In this document: piece after piece, positions 54,011 to 63,565 of the stretch
Position numbering within the stretch: the stretch's first letter is position 1
Layout of the letters: each line of letters opens with the position of its first letter
NCBI GenBank assembly: GCA_015709575.1
Contig: CP054190.1
Location: 1,920,616-1,984,615 of the forward strand
DNA: 64,000 nucleotides
Source of the DNA: Planctomycetia bacterium
Lineage (GTDB): Bacteria; Planctomycetota; Phycisphaerae; UBA1845; Fen-1342
Direction of reading: 5' to 3'
Notes under the pieces: model-generated
What the model saw: the letters and a program-made list of their open reading frames with translations, nothing else
Told to the model about the DNA's origin: nothing
Database searches by the model: none
Program-made: the position numbers and the translations under genes

Positions 54011-55549
54011 TCAGCGGATCGTATTTGCAGGGGCAGGCAGATCGTCCTTGATCTTCTGCTGCTTGATGTGTTCTCCGTCACACGTGAACAGCATCATGTC
54101 ATCGTCGATCAGCGCCTGCACGTGCACCGGCCGCCGCCAGATGGCGTGCAGGTTTCGCAGACACTCATTGGCGAAGCGGATCTCAATGTCCACGCCGAGG
54201 TGCTTGTGCGCCAGGTACAGCTCACCGCGGTTGGCGTAATTGCCGTCCACGACATAGATGTACGGCTGTCCGTGGTTGGTCAGCATGAACAGCAGTTGCT
54301 TCTTGATGCGATCAAAGTCCCGATCCACCGCGACCATCCGCCCGGTGGCCGGATCCTGACGGTAGTGGTACAGGCGATAGCGGTCGACAAACTCCGGCGT
54401 CAGGAACTCGTCGATGAACGTCACGTCGTTGTGGACGCGCCGCACCTCGAAGATTTTCTCGCGGCCGGCGTTGAGCTTGCGATCCCAGGTTCGGCGGGCT
54501 TCGATCGAGTCGCACTCGTCGAAATCCTTGCCGAATCGCCCCGTGTTCCAGCGCTGCTCGATGTCGCGGAACAGCTCGACGCCCACCTTGTAGGGGTTCA
54601 GCCGCCCCGGTCCCATGGCCAGCGTTCCCGAGTGGTGATCGCAGTAGGTGATCAACTCATCGTCGGTCAGCAGCCGGCGCGTCATCATGTGCGAGTGCCA
54701 GTAGGTCGCCCAGCCCTCGTTCATGATCTTGGTCTGGCCCTGCGGCGCGTAGTAGTACGCCTCGTCGCGGATGATCTGCAGGACGTCCGCCTGCCAGTCC
54801 TCCAGCGGGGCGTAGCGCAGCAGGAACAGCAGCACGTCGCGCGTCGGCTCCGCCGGGAACGCCCGCCGCTTCTCCGACAGCTCGCGCGTCTCCGCCTCTC
54901 GCTGCCGCGCCAGCTCCTCCGGCGGATTGATGAAACGGTCCATGTAGGCCTTGGCCGGGTAGCGCACCACCCGTTCCTCGACCCGCTCGCGCACGCTGGT
55001 TCGCGCCTCGCCTCGCGGCGCCGGGGCCTCGGTGCGCTTCATGAAGGGCAGGTACGGGTCGATCAGATTGTCCAGCGACAGGCATACGTCGATGAACCGC
55101 TCAACGGTCTCATGCCCCTCGCGCTCGATGTGGCGATGCACGCGGGTTGCGTGATTGGCCATCCCGTCCATCATCTTGCGATTCGTCTTGCTGAACCACA
55201 CGTTGTTCTTGAAAAAGTCGCAGTGCGCGTAGACGTGCGCCATGACCGTCTTCTGGTCCGCCAGCGCGTTGTCGTTCAGCAGATAGGCGTAGCACGGGTC
55301 ATTGTTGATGACCATCTCGTAGATCTTGCCCAGCCCGTAGGAGTGCTGCTTGCGCAGCCGCTCATACTCCATTCCAAAGCGCCAATGCGCGTAGCGCTGC
55401 GGAAATCCACCGTACGCCGCGATCTGGTTCATCTGGTCGAAGTCGACCATCTCGAAAACCGTCTCGAAGAAGTCGAGTCGGCATTCGCGCGCAATCCCCT
55501 CGATGCGACGCCGCCAATGCTCCAGCTCGGCCGGAAACGTCACAATCAC
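54011..55549 (-). CDS. SpoVR-family protein
   Basis: The 512-residue protein matches the SpoVR family (needed for Bacillus spore cortex, but widespread in non-sporulating bacteria). Marks: IYEMVINNDPCYAYLLNDNA, HVYAHCDFFKNNVWFSKTNR, MNEGWATYWHSHMMTRRLL, RLNPYKVGVELFRDIEQRWN and the C-terminal LYLAHKHLGVDIEIRFANEC. In many bacteria it is encoded with a PrkA-type kinase and a YeaH/DUF444 protein; neither is beside it here. The start is GTG with GGAGG eight bases before it. Confidence 0.92.
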   Translation of the reverse strand: MIVTFPAELEHWRRRIEGIARECRLDFFETVFEMVDFDQMNQIAAYGGFPQRYAHWRFGMEYERLRKQHSYGLGKIYEMVINNDPCYAYLLNDNALADQKTVMAHVYAHCDFFKNNVWFSKTNRKMMDGMANHATRVHRHIEREGHETVERFIDVCLSLDNLIDPYLPFMKRTEAPAPRGEARTSVRERVEERVVRYPAKAYMDRFINPPEELARQREAETRELSEKRRAFPAEPTRDVLLFLLRYAPLEDWQADVLQIIRDEAYYYAPQGQTKIMNEGWATYWHSHMMTRRLLTDDELITYCDHHSGTLAMGPGRLNPYKVGVELFRDIEQRWNTGRFGKDFDECDSIEARRTWDRKLNAGREKIFEVRRVHNDVTFIDEFLTPEFVDRYRLYHYRQDPATGRMVAVDRDFDRIKKQLLFMLTNHGQPYIYVVDGNYANRGELYLAHKHLGVDIEIRFANECLRNLHAIWRRPVHVQALIDDDMMLFTCDGEHIKQQKIKDDLPAPANTIR

Positions 55550-55786
55550 GCCCGCGACCTCCAGTCGATGCCCGCGCGCCGGTCCATCCGCATGAAAACC
55601 GGCTCTCCGAACGCGGAACGTCGTGAGATTCTATCGGCGTGAACCGCGCCGCCCGGCACGTGGCCGTGCGGCGGCTTCCGGGAAAGGTTGCGGAAGCGCC
55701 GCATGGCGGGACGGATCCGGCGGGCGCAATCTCCGCGCGGAGCGCGACCGGCACCCGCGGACCAGCGGCGCCCGGTCATCACGCCG

Positions 55787-56752
55787 TCATGCCGCCTCGG
55801 CGTGCACCGTGATCGTCCCGCCCCAGATGGCCGAGTTCGGGATCGTGACCGTGTTTCCGTCCGAGTTCTTCAGCACGGTCGAGACCAGCGACATCGCCGA
55901 TACCTTCCCCTTCTGGCCGGCGATGGTCACGGTGTTACTCAAGTCATACGGGCGATAGAGCAGGATCATGATGCCTGCCGCGAAGTTGCTCAGCGTGCCC
56001 TGCAGCGCAAAGCCGATCACGAAGCCCGCGGCGCCCATCGCCGCCAGGAACGGCCCGATGTTCACCTCCAGCATCGACAGCGCCACGACGAACCCCACGA
56101 ACATGACGATCTTGTGCAGGGCATTGATCATGAAATCGCGCAGCAGGTTCGACATCTGCTTCATCGCGCCCAACGCGCGTCGCGCCACGCCTCGCAGCAG
56201 GCCGCTGATCACGCGAAACACGACCAGCGTCGCCAGGAACATCAGCACGTTCCGTCCGTAGCGGATGCCTCCCTCAGGCGATTGAAGCCAATGCGACACC
56301 CCGGTCCAGGCCGCGCCGGCGTCGGTAAGCTTGACCGTCAGGCCCGACACCGCATCGCGATATGTATCGTAATCGTCCGACTTGCCGCCCTTGGCCCGCA
56401 GCGCGGCGAGCACCACGTTGAGGCGGTCGATGATCGCCGTCCGCGCTTCGCGACCCGCAGCCGCCTGCTCCAGCAGCTTGGTCCGCGCTTCCCCCTCCGC
56501 CTTGCCGGCCGCAATCTCCGCCGCGCTGATCTCGCGGACTTTCTCCTGCAGGATCTTTTGCCACGCATCCGCCTCGATCACTAGTTCCGCCTTTGTCAGC
56601 GGCTTGAGCAGCAGATCCAGGTCATCCGCCGCGACCTTCACATCACCCGTACTGACCGGCGCAGGCGGGTCCGCCGCCACCGCGATTCCGGGAAGCGAAG
56701 TTGCGGCGATCAGAAGGGTGCTCACGACGCCAGCGGAAATACGTGCGAACAT
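55787..56752 (-). CDS. MscS-like mechanosensitive channel protein lacking the C-terminal domain
   Basis: The 321-residue protein has a signal peptide (MFARISAGVVSTLLIAATSL), a helical periplasmic domain (about 30-150), then four membrane helices of which the last two match MscS: AAMGAAGFVIGFALQGTLSN (pore helix TM3) and FAAGIMILLYRPYDLSNTVT, then VTIPNSAIWGGTITVHAEAA at the end. Classical MscS continues for ~100 more residues with the cytoplasmic cage; here the chain stops soon after the beta domain. It could be a truncated or a small natural channel. ATG 56752 begins where the signal peptide starts. Confidence 0.78.
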   Translation of the reverse strand: MFARISAGVVSTLLIAATSLPGIAVAADPPAPVSTGDVKVAADDLDLLLKPLTKAELVIEADAWQKILQEKVREISAAEIAAGKAEGEARTKLLEQAAAGREARTAIIDRLNVVLAALRAKGGKSDDYDTYRDAVSGLTVKLTDAGAAWTGVSHWLQSPEGGIRYGRNVLMFLATLVVFRVISGLLRGVARRALGAMKQMSNLLRDFMINALHKIVMFVGFVVALSMLEVNIGPFLAAMGAAGFVIGFALQGTLSNFAAGIMILLYRPYDLSNTVTIAGQKGKVSAMSLVSTVLKNSDGNTVTIPNSAIWGGTITVHAEAA

Positions 56753-56982
56753 GGCGGGTCTCGATCGGTTCCAGAAGGGTGCGAAGGGGCGCGGCCGCGT
56801 CACGCCGACGCGCCGCAGCCCCGACGGCTCTGGGCGGATTATCCCCGGAGAGCGCCCGCTGTCGAGCCTCTTACTTGCGCTGCGCCGCGTTCGGGGGTAC
56901 ATTCCGCGCGATTCGGCGCACGGGGGCTGCCTCCTCCGGCCAGCGACGAAGTGCGCCAGTCGGCGCCAACGAGACACGAATC

Positions 56983-58533
56983 TTGGCTTTTCACTTCGAT
57001 TCCGCGATTGCTGACCCCCGGCGCGCCGCTCCGCGCGTCGCCGTCGCCGTCGGCCTGATCGCGCTGCTGCTCTTCGGCCTCACGGCCGCGCCCGGCGTCT
57101 GCTGGCAGGACAGCGGCATGCACCAGTTTCGGGTCCTCAACGGCCTGCTCACGAACCCGCTCGGCCTGGCGCTCTCCCACCCGTTGCACTTCCACTTGTG
57201 CAAGCTCGTGACCGCGATCTTACCCGGCGAGCCGGCGTACCTCATGAACCTCGTCTCCGCTCTCTGCGGAGCCGTCGGCGTAGGAGCGCTCTGCGGCCTC
57301 GTGCTCACTCTCACCGGCTCGATCCGCGCGGCGGCATTCGCCGCCGCCGTGCTGGCCCTCTCGCACACCTACTGGCAGATGTCGGCCGTCACCGAAACGT
57401 ATTCGCTCCATGCGGCGCTGATGATCCTCGAATGGTGCGTATTGGCGCGTCTGGCGCGAACCGGTGACGGCGCATGGCTCGTCCTGCTGTTCGCGCTCAA
57501 CGGCCTGCATGTCGCCAATCACATGCTCGGCACGCTCACGCTCGTGACGTACGTCGGCGCGGCGATCGTGATCGTGCAACGCGTGAGAGTTTCAGCGTTG
57601 CACATCCTGGCCGCCGCGATCGCTTGGGGTGTCTGCACGGCGCCCTATTGGATCATCGTGATCGAGTGGTACCAGCGCACCGGCGATCTTGCGGCCACGG
57701 TGCATTCGACGTTCTTCGGCGGCGCGGAAGGCGCCCGCGGCTACGCGGCCGAAGTATTGAACGCCCGCATTTCGCTCGGCGGGCTGCTCATGTCGCTCGC
57801 ATATTGGCTTTATAACTTTCCGAGCGCGGCCATTCTGCTTGCCCTGTTCGGCGTGCGTCACATCCGTGGCGGCCGACGGCCGCTGTTCTGGCGAACAATC
57901 GCGGTTCAGTCCGTGTTGATCTTCGCGTTCGTGATGCGCTACTCGATCCATGACCAGGTGACGTTTTTCGTGCCAATCTGCGCCATTACAGCGCTCTGGG
58001 CGGGCCTCGGCGCGGAGCGCCTGATGCGCTGGTCGGATGTGCGCGGCCGTGGTCGCGGGGTGAGAAATCTGTTGGTAGCGTCGATCCTCGCCCCGATCGC
58101 GGTCTATGCCGCGTTTCCGGAGGCGGCGCGGGCCGCAGGCTGGTTGCAATCGAAGATGCGGCAGCTTCCGTTTCGTGACTCATACGATCATTTTCTGCGC
58201 CCCTGGCGGGTGGGCGATGATTCGGCCGAGCGATTCGCAGCCGCCGCGCTGGACGCCGCCGGCCCGGGTGGGTTCGTGCTGGGCAATCTCACCGTCGGCC
58301 CGATGACCGCGTATGTCGCCCAACGCCGCGACGCGCCTACCGGCGTGCGGGTGTTCTCCTTTCGCGAAAGCCTGACCATCCGCGAGCCATCACTGACGGA
58401 TGACGATCTTCGCGAACATCTGGAGGACGGCGGGGTGGTGATCGTGGCGCCGTTCGCGGACCTTGAGCGATACTGGGGCGAGGTGTTTATCGTGGAGCGT
58501 AGCGAGCCGTTCTGGCGGTTGCGCGAGCGGTAG
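56983..58533 (+). CDS. DUF2723-like multispanning membrane protein (protein O-mannosyltransferase-like)
   Basis: A 516-residue protein with about ten helices. The first loop contains VCWQDSGMHQFRVLNGLL and LALSHPLHFHLCKLVTAI, similar to the DSGE...HPPGYP pattern of DUF2723 proteins, followed by AYLMNLVSALCGAVGVGALC and YWQMSAVTETYSLHAALMIL (a match to 'WxxaVxaEVYxL'). The last ~130 residues are soluble. DUF2723 proteins are thought to be lipid-linked sugar transferases. The start is taken as TTG 56983, after GAGACACG; other starts are possible. It diverges from the MscS-like gene. Confidence 0.65.
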   Translation: MAFHFDSAIADPRRAAPRVAVAVGLIALLLFGLTAAPGVCWQDSGMHQFRVLNGLLTNPLGLALSHPLHFHLCKLVTAILPGEPAYLMNLVSALCGAVGVGALCGLVLTLTGSIRAAAFAAAVLALSHTYWQMSAVTETYSLHAALMILEWCVLARLARTGDGAWLVLLFALNGLHVANHMLGTLTLVTYVGAAIVIVQRVRVSALHILAAAIAWGVCTAPYWIIVIEWYQRTGDLAATVHSTFFGGAEGARGYAAEVLNARISLGGLLMSLAYWLYNFPSAAILLALFGVRHIRGGRRPLFWRTIAVQSVLIFAFVMRYSIHDQVTFFVPICAITALWAGLGAERLMRWSDVRGRGRGVRNLLVASILAPIAVYAAFPEAARAAGWLQSKMRQLPFRDSYDHFLRPWRVGDDSAERFAAAALDAAGPGGFVLGNLTVGPMTAYVAQRRDAPTGVRVFSFRESLTIREPSLTDDDLREHLEDGGVVIVAPFADLERYWGEVFIVERSEPFWRLRER

Positions 58534-58635
58534 TCGCCCAGCGACGCGCGGCCTCGAATCGGTCGGACTCAGCGGTGTCGGAATCGGTAACGCCCGAAAA
58601 ATTAAACATTTGCCGCCCGTCCGCCCGATTTTGGC

Positions 58636-58665
58636 TTGACTTATCGGCCGATGCGCGGCAATTAT
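58636..58665 (+). promoter_or_regulatory. Candidate sigma-70 promoter in the long intergenic region
   Basis: TTGACT (58636-58641) and AATTAT (58660-58665) are 18 bases apart in an AT-rich patch that stands out from the GC-rich surroundings. It faces the prepilin-like gene, almost 500 bases away. Confidence 0.45.
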
Positions 58666-58743
58666 TCAGCATCACGTTGTACTCGTTCGCTCGTTGTGGA
58701 GGCTCCGTCTCCGCACGGCGGCTCCCCGGGTGCGGTGTGATCT

Positions 58744-58773
58744 ACGCTGGCGTTGCGTTTGCAGCGCCAGCGT
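58744..58773 (+). terminator. Hairpin after the candidate promoter
   Basis: ACGCTGGCG (58744-58752) and CGCCAGCGT (58765-58773) form a perfect 9-bp stem around a 12-base loop, followed by TAAAG. It might end a short RNA starting near 58673, or be a dispersed palindrome. Confidence 0.35.
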
Positions 58774-59157
58774 TAAAGCCCTGACGGGTAGGGAGCGCAG
58801 CGGCGGAACGGCACACCGTCGCGGCTCCGGTCAGGCCCGATGCGACGGCCCCCTCTCGCGTCGGTGGTCATGGTGCGGCGGCCCCTCGTCGCGCCTTCGG
58901 TTTCGTGCAGATTCGCTCCGTGACTCGCGCTCGCAGCGTTCGGCCGTGCCGGTCGGCGCATTGCGTCCGGTTTTCCGCGCTGCGGCTTCGTGCGGCAGTG
59001 CGGAAAGCGGTTCGCCGCAGCGCGGCTCCCGGGCCATCGCGCGGGCCGGTTCATCGTTTCGGGCGAGTCGCGCGCCGTTCGGCGCATCGCGACGATTGAT
59101 GAATCATGGAAGGCGGTTTGCGGGCATGGAAGCTCCGCTGCCGGGAGACGCATTGTC

Positions 59158-60207
59158 ATGACACGGGGCCGCAATCACCTCACTCACGCACACGCTCAGG
59201 TTTGGCACGATCGAAGCCGGTCGGCATTCACGTTGGTGGAGCTGCTGGTCGTCATCGCGATCATCCTGCTGCTGATGTCGATCCTGCTGCCGTCCATGTC
59301 CGAGGCGCGGGTCCAGGCACAGCGGGTCGTGTGCCTGTCAAACCTCAAGCAGTTCGGCACCATGGCGCACACCGCTGCCGGAGACGACAGCAAGCAGCGC
59401 CTTCACCTGGCGCACGAAGCCACGAACGAGGATTCCGACCGCGGCCCGTATTTCTGGATGGGCTCGGGCGATCACTGCTGGGGCGGCGCCGACGGCACCG
59501 ACCCGGAGTTCGGCGGCCCGAACCTCGGTCTGCCGCCCAAGGGCGCCAAGGGCCGGTTCATGAACCGCTACATGACCGGTGGGCACTCATCCAATCCGCA
59601 GGCACAGCGCGACTTCCGCCTGTTCCAGTGCCCGACTGACAAGGGCATGGTGGCCGATGTGTTCAGCGCCGCGCCGCGGTCGAGCGCCTGGTCAGAAAAC
59701 GTATTCAAGGCCAGCGGCAACAGCTACATGGGCGACTACTACTACGTGAAACTGCACGGGCTGTTTGACGATCCGTCGGATCACTCGCCCTATCGGCGCT
59801 GGGGCGCCTATCGTCGCCCGCTGCACCAGTTCTCCGAGCCGTCGAAGAACCTGCTGTTCTGGGAGTCGCGGTTCATCCAGGCGATGGCGAACACCGCGGA
59901 GCTGGGCAGCGCGAACATCGGCTTCGACATCGGTTCGCGCCCGCAGACGATCCCCGGCTGGCACGGCGGGCGCAGCTGGTTCAACGCCGTTTTCGCCGAT
60001 GGGCACGCCGCGGTCATTCAACTTCGCAAGTCGGGCGACATGAACGACCCCCGCGACTACGCCACCCCGGGCAACGCGTATTGGCGCACCTATTGGCGCG
60101 GCAAGGGCTGGCAATACGACAACTTCCCGCAGCCGACCGTCAAGAACACCTGGTTCAGCCCGGCGGTGGGGCCGGAGCGCTGGCTGACCGGCATCTGGAA
60201 TCCCTGA
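59158..60207 (+). CDS. Prepilin-type N-methylation domain protein (DUF1559/pseudopilin-like)
   Basis: The 349-residue protein has a type IV prepilin signal: basic leader, then [20 protein letters not shown] with the conserved F-T-L-V-E cleavage site near residue 24, followed by the planctomycete-type [10 protein letters not shown]. The middle contains [15 protein letters not shown] and later a [19 protein letters not shown] segment (like the H-x9-DG motif of this family). Such proteins are abundant in Planctomycetota and probably are surface pseudopilins. GGGAG lies ten bases before the ATG at 59158. Confidence 0.88.
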   Translation: MTRGRNHLTHAHAQVWHDRSRSAFTLVELLVVIAIILLLMSILLPSMSEARVQAQRVVCLSNLKQFGTMAHTAAGDDSKQRLHLAHEATNEDSDRGPYFWMGSGDHCWGGADGTDPEFGGPNLGLPPKGAKGRFMNRYMTGGHSSNPQAQRDFRLFQCPTDKGMVADVFSAAPRSSAWSENVFKASGNSYMGDYYYVKLHGLFDDPSDHSPYRRWGAYRRPLHQFSEPSKNLLFWESRFIQAMANTAELGSANIGFDIGSRPQTIPGWHGGRSWFNAVFADGHAAVIQLRKSGDMNDPRDYATPGNAYWRTYWRGKGWQYDNFPQPTVKNTWFSPAVGPERWLTGIWNP

Positions 60208-60441
60208 TCCCCGCGGCAAGTTCGCGTTCCTGCCGCAGGGTTTGGCCCCGCGGCGCGGTGCGGCCCTGCAACCCTCGGGCGCGCTCCGCGCCGCGATCCT
60301 TTTTTACGAGGCACTGCGCCGCGCCGGATCGATGAAGCGCGTTCGTCAAACTCGTATCGCATACGACGCCGCTTACTTTCGCGCCCGTGTCGGATACGAT
60401 CCACTTCGGCAACCAGACACGACGCGATAGGAGCCGGTGGA

Positions 60442-61602
60442 ATGCATGCTTGGCTGGCGGTGGGGCGGCGGTGGGTCACTTCGTCCTGTTCGTCCATGTG
60501 GTTGCCGGTTGCCCTAGTGGCGCTGCTCGGCTGCCTCCAGCCCACGCTGCGCGAACTGCCGGATTGCGAACCGGCGGTCGCGCCGAGTGCGTCGCCTGTG
60601 GACCGATCGGGTTCGGCCAGTACAGCTGATCCGCCAGCGGACAATCCGCCACCCTCGACAGAACTGACGTCGCCGTCCGCTCTCCTGTCAACATCATCCC
60701 CATTCGACCGCGGCCCCCTTGCTGTTCGTACATTCGAAGTAGCGGCCTGTCGCCAGGGGCCGCCCGTGCCGTTGCGGGTTCACACACCCGAAGCCGCCGG
60801 CCAATATGCGGTGGTGCTCTTTCATCACGGGTTCATGACGCGGAACTCGTTCTATGACTCGATCCTGACGCACGTCGCCTCGCACGGGCTGATCGTCATC
60901 GCGCCGCAGTCTTACGAACCGGGGCTTGGAGCGCTTTCCGGCAATCCGAACGTCGTGCAGGAAGCGGAGTTCTCGCGCCAGATCGTTTCGTGGACCGAAA
61001 CCGGGTTGGAAGCGGCAATTCGTGCCGCCATGACCAGTGACGTCCGGTCGGACACGAGCAACGGGAAGGAAGCCGGTGCAATCAAGCCTCTGTCCAATCT
61101 GCTCACAATCGGCGGCCACTCCCGCGGCGGGCTGGCCGCGTGGCTGGTGTGCGAAGCGCTGCCCGGGCGCTTCGCGGGCATCGTCGGCGTGGATCCCGTC
61201 GGCGGGGCGGGCGGGCGCGTATCCACCCGCGGCACGCAGCCGCAGTCATCATCGGCAGAGTCCATGGCCGGCCCACCCGCGGTGATCCTGGGCGCCGGCT
61301 TGGGCGGAAGCTGTGCGCCAACCGGCCGCAACTACGAGCAGTTCTTCGCAGCCACCGCTGGGCCGGCGTGGAAAATCGTCGCGATCGAGCAGGGGCACGG
61401 CGACATGCTGGATGAGAGTGCGGCCGTGGCCGCGGGACAGGTGTGCGATACGAGCCGCAATCGCGATCCGATGCGCCGCCTGACGGCCGGGCTGATCGTG
61501 CTGACGGCTCGTCGCGGCGCGCTGGCGGACGCGACCACGGACGCGATTCTGGACGGAATCACGGATGCGTCGCCGACGCCGGTCGTGATCGAGCGAAAAT
61601 AG
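60442..61602 (+). CDS. Lipoprotein alpha/beta-hydrolase (chlorophyllase/PET-hydrolase-like)
   Basis: The 386-residue protein has a lipoprotein signal with a lipobox ending in LVALLGC (about residue 31), then a disordered Ser/Pro-rich linker. The hydrolase domain starts near residue 85: the HHGFMTRNSFYDSILTHVAS region is the oxyanion-hole part, the nucleophile is in GHSRGGLAAWLV, and a conserved His lies in EQGHGDMLDE; VDPVGG follows the nucleophile strand. This matches chlorophyllase-like or polyesterase-like enzymes; the substrate is unknown. GGAG lies before the ATG at 60442. It converges on sdhA. Confidence 0.78.
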   Translation: MHAWLAVGRRWVTSSCSSMWLPVALVALLGCLQPTLRELPDCEPAVAPSASPVDRSGSASTADPPADNPPPSTELTSPSALLSTSSPFDRGPLAVRTFEVAACRQGPPVPLRVHTPEAAGQYAVVLFHHGFMTRNSFYDSILTHVASHGLIVIAPQSYEPGLGALSGNPNVVQEAEFSRQIVSWTETGLEAAIRAAMTSDVRSDTSNGKEAGAIKPLSNLLTIGGHSRGGLAAWLVCEALPGRFAGIVGVDPVGGAGGRVSTRGTQPQSSSAESMAGPPAVILGAGLGGSCAPTGRNYEQFFAATAGPAWKIVAIEQGHGDMLDESAAVAAGQVCDTSRNRDPMRRLTAGLIVLTARRGALADATTDAILDGITDASPTPVVIERK

Positions 61603-61696
61603 CCCGCTCAAGCCGCGTTGCGATTGTGCGGGAGAGCCCGGCCCGGTGGAGCGGCAACGCAGCAACCTGACGATGCAGGCCGTATGGGGCTTGCGG

Positions 61697-63529
61697 TTAC
61701 TTGTTCTCTTCCACCACCGCTTTCAGCTCCGGCGGCAGGTCACGAAGCGGCTCGCGAATCACCTGCATCGCGCCGTCCGGCCCCTTGCGCAGCACGATGT
61801 TGAACTTCGAGAATTCCGCGCTCTTATCGGGGTAGTCGTCGCGGAACTGCGCCCCGCGGCTCTCTCGCCGCTCGAGCGCCGCGCGCGTCACAGCCTCCGA
61901 AACGGTGAGCAGGCGGCCCAGGTCAATCGCGGCATGCCAGCCGGCGTTGTATTGCCGATGTCCCTCGACGCGGCAGCGTCGGGCACGCTCCTTCAGGCGG
62001 CTGATCTCATCGAGCGCCTGGGCCATTTCGCTCTCCACGCGCACGATCCCAACCAGCGCCTGCATGCGATCCTGCAGGTCATACTGCACCTGGTAGGGGC
62101 CTTCCGTGGCGGAGGTGCGCCCGAACGGCTCCAGCGCTGCGTTGATCGCGCTGTCGATCTGGTCCCGCGACGGTGCGGGCGACTTCGTTTCATTCGCGTA
62201 CTTCGCGGCATACTCGCCGGCACGCTTTCCAAAAACCAGCAGGTCGGAGAGCGAGTTGCCGCCCAGGCGGTTCGCCCCGTGCAGCCCCGCCGCGCATTCG
62301 CCCGCGGCAAACAGCCCGGGCACGCGGCTCATCTGCGTGTCGCCATCGACCTTGACTCCGCCCATCACGTAGTGCGTGGTCGGGCCGACCTCCATCGGCT
62401 CGGCCGTGATGTCCACGCCGGCGAGCTGCTTGAACTGGTGATACATGCTCGGCAGCTTCTTCTGGATGTAGGCGGCGTCGATGGTGCGCCCTTCGAGCGT
62501 CTTGTTGCCCTTGATCCAGCCGATGTCGAGAAACACGCCGCCATGCGGGCTGCCGCGCCCGGCCTTCACCTCGCGGTTGATGCAGCGGGCGACGTGGTCG
62601 CGCGTCAGCAGCTCCGGCGGGCGATTGGCCTCCTTGTCGCCCAGCACGTAGCGCCAGCCTTCATCCGCGTCGCGGGCCACCTGGTTTTTGTACAGCTCCG
62701 GAATGTCGTCGAACATAAACCGCCGTCCGGCGTTGTTCACCAGCCGCCCGCCCTCGCCGCGCACGCCCTCGGTCACCAGGATTCCGCGAACCGACGGCGG
62801 CCATACCATCCCCGTCGGATGGAACTGCACGAACTCCATGTCCAGCAGGTCCGCCCCCGCCTCATAGGCCAGGGCGTGGCCGTCGCCGGTGTATTCCCAG
62901 CTGTTGCTGGTGATTTTGAACGCCCGCCCGATTCCGCCGGTCGCCAGCACTACTGCCTTGGCGATGAAGGCGTGGAAGTGGCCCCACTCACGATCGTACG
63001 CGAGCGCCCCGGCGATGCGATCGCCATCCTTCAGGAGCGTGATGATCGTGTACTCCATGAAGAAGTCGATGCCCTGGTGGATGCCGTGGTCCTGCAGCGT
63101 GCGAATCATCTCCAGGCCGGTGCGGTCGCCGACGTGCGCAAGGCGCGGATAGCGGTGCCCGCCAAAATTCCGCTGCAGGATGCGCCCATCGCGGGTGCGG
63201 TCAAACACGGCGCCCCACGCTTCCAGCTCGCGGGCACGCTCCGGCGCTTCCTTCGCATGCAGCTCCGCCATGCGCCAGTTGTTCAGATACTGCCCGCCGC
63301 GCATCGTGTCGGCGAAGTGCACGCGCCAGTTATCCCGGTCGTCGACGTTGCCCATCGCGGCCGCCATCCCGCCCTCGGCCATGACGGTGTGCGCCTTGCC
63401 GAGCAGGGACTTGGAAAGCACGGCGGTCTTCGCGCCGGCGGCCGAGGACTCGATCGCGGCCCGCAGCCCGGCGCCGCCCGCGCCGACAATCAGGACGTCG
63501 TGTTCGTGAGTCTTGAAATCAATGGGCAT
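61697..63529 (-). CDS. sdhA: Succinate dehydrogenase/fumarate reductase flavoprotein subunit
   Basis: Oxidises succinate to fumarate (or the reverse) in the citric acid cycle and respiratory chain. The 610-residue protein has the FAD motif VLIVGAGGAGLRAAIES, the covalent-FAD His in KAHTVMAEGGMAAA, substrate-site segments MEFVQFHPTGMVWPPSVRGI with TEGVRGEGGRLVN, GPTTHYVMGGVKVDG and GLFAAGECAAGLHGANRLGG, and the C-terminal helical domain. The start is ATG 63529. The membrane subunit gene lies 36 bases upstream. No iron-sulfur subunit gene follows; the next gene converges. Confidence 0.95.
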   Translation of the reverse strand: MPIDFKTHEHDVLIVGAGGAGLRAAIESSAAGAKTAVLSKSLLGKAHTVMAEGGMAAAMGNVDDRDNWRVHFADTMRGGQYLNNWRMAELHAKEAPERARELEAWGAVFDRTRDGRILQRNFGGHRYPRLAHVGDRTGLEMIRTLQDHGIHQGIDFFMEYTIITLLKDGDRIAGALAYDREWGHFHAFIAKAVVLATGGIGRAFKITSNSWEYTGDGHALAYEAGADLLDMEFVQFHPTGMVWPPSVRGILVTEGVRGEGGRLVNNAGRRFMFDDIPELYKNQVARDADEGWRYVLGDKEANRPPELLTRDHVARCINREVKAGRGSPHGGVFLDIGWIKGNKTLEGRTIDAAYIQKKLPSMYHQFKQLAGVDITAEPMEVGPTTHYVMGGVKVDGDTQMSRVPGLFAAGECAAGLHGANRLGGNSLSDLLVFGKRAGEYAAKYANETKSPAPSRDQIDSAINAALEPFGRTSATEGPYQVQYDLQDRMQALVGIVRVESEMAQALDEISRLKERARRCRVEGHRQYNAGWHAAIDLGRLLTVSEAVTRAALERRESRGAQFRDDYPDKSAEFSKFNIVLRKGPDGAMQVIREPLRDLPPELKAVVEENK

Positions 63530-63565
63530 GAGTTGATCCGTCCCGTGGGGCGCGAGTCAATACAC

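Larger units (their letters stand above)
58534..59157. other. Long intergenic region with a possible promoter and hairpin
   Basis: In these 624 bases I see no convincing gene. An AT-rich patch (58595-58670) holds a promoter-like pair, and a perfect 9-bp hairpin follows at 58744-58773. The rest (58780-59157) is GC-rich with many short CG-rich words and no coding signal that I trust. It may be a long 5' leader of the prepilin-like gene or hold a small RNA. Confidence 0.4.

Noticed and set aside
58694-59161. Open frames in the long intergenic region before the prepilin-like gene
   Set aside because: They are Arg/Ser/Ala-rich, have no clear RBS and no recognisable domain; they are best explained by GC content.
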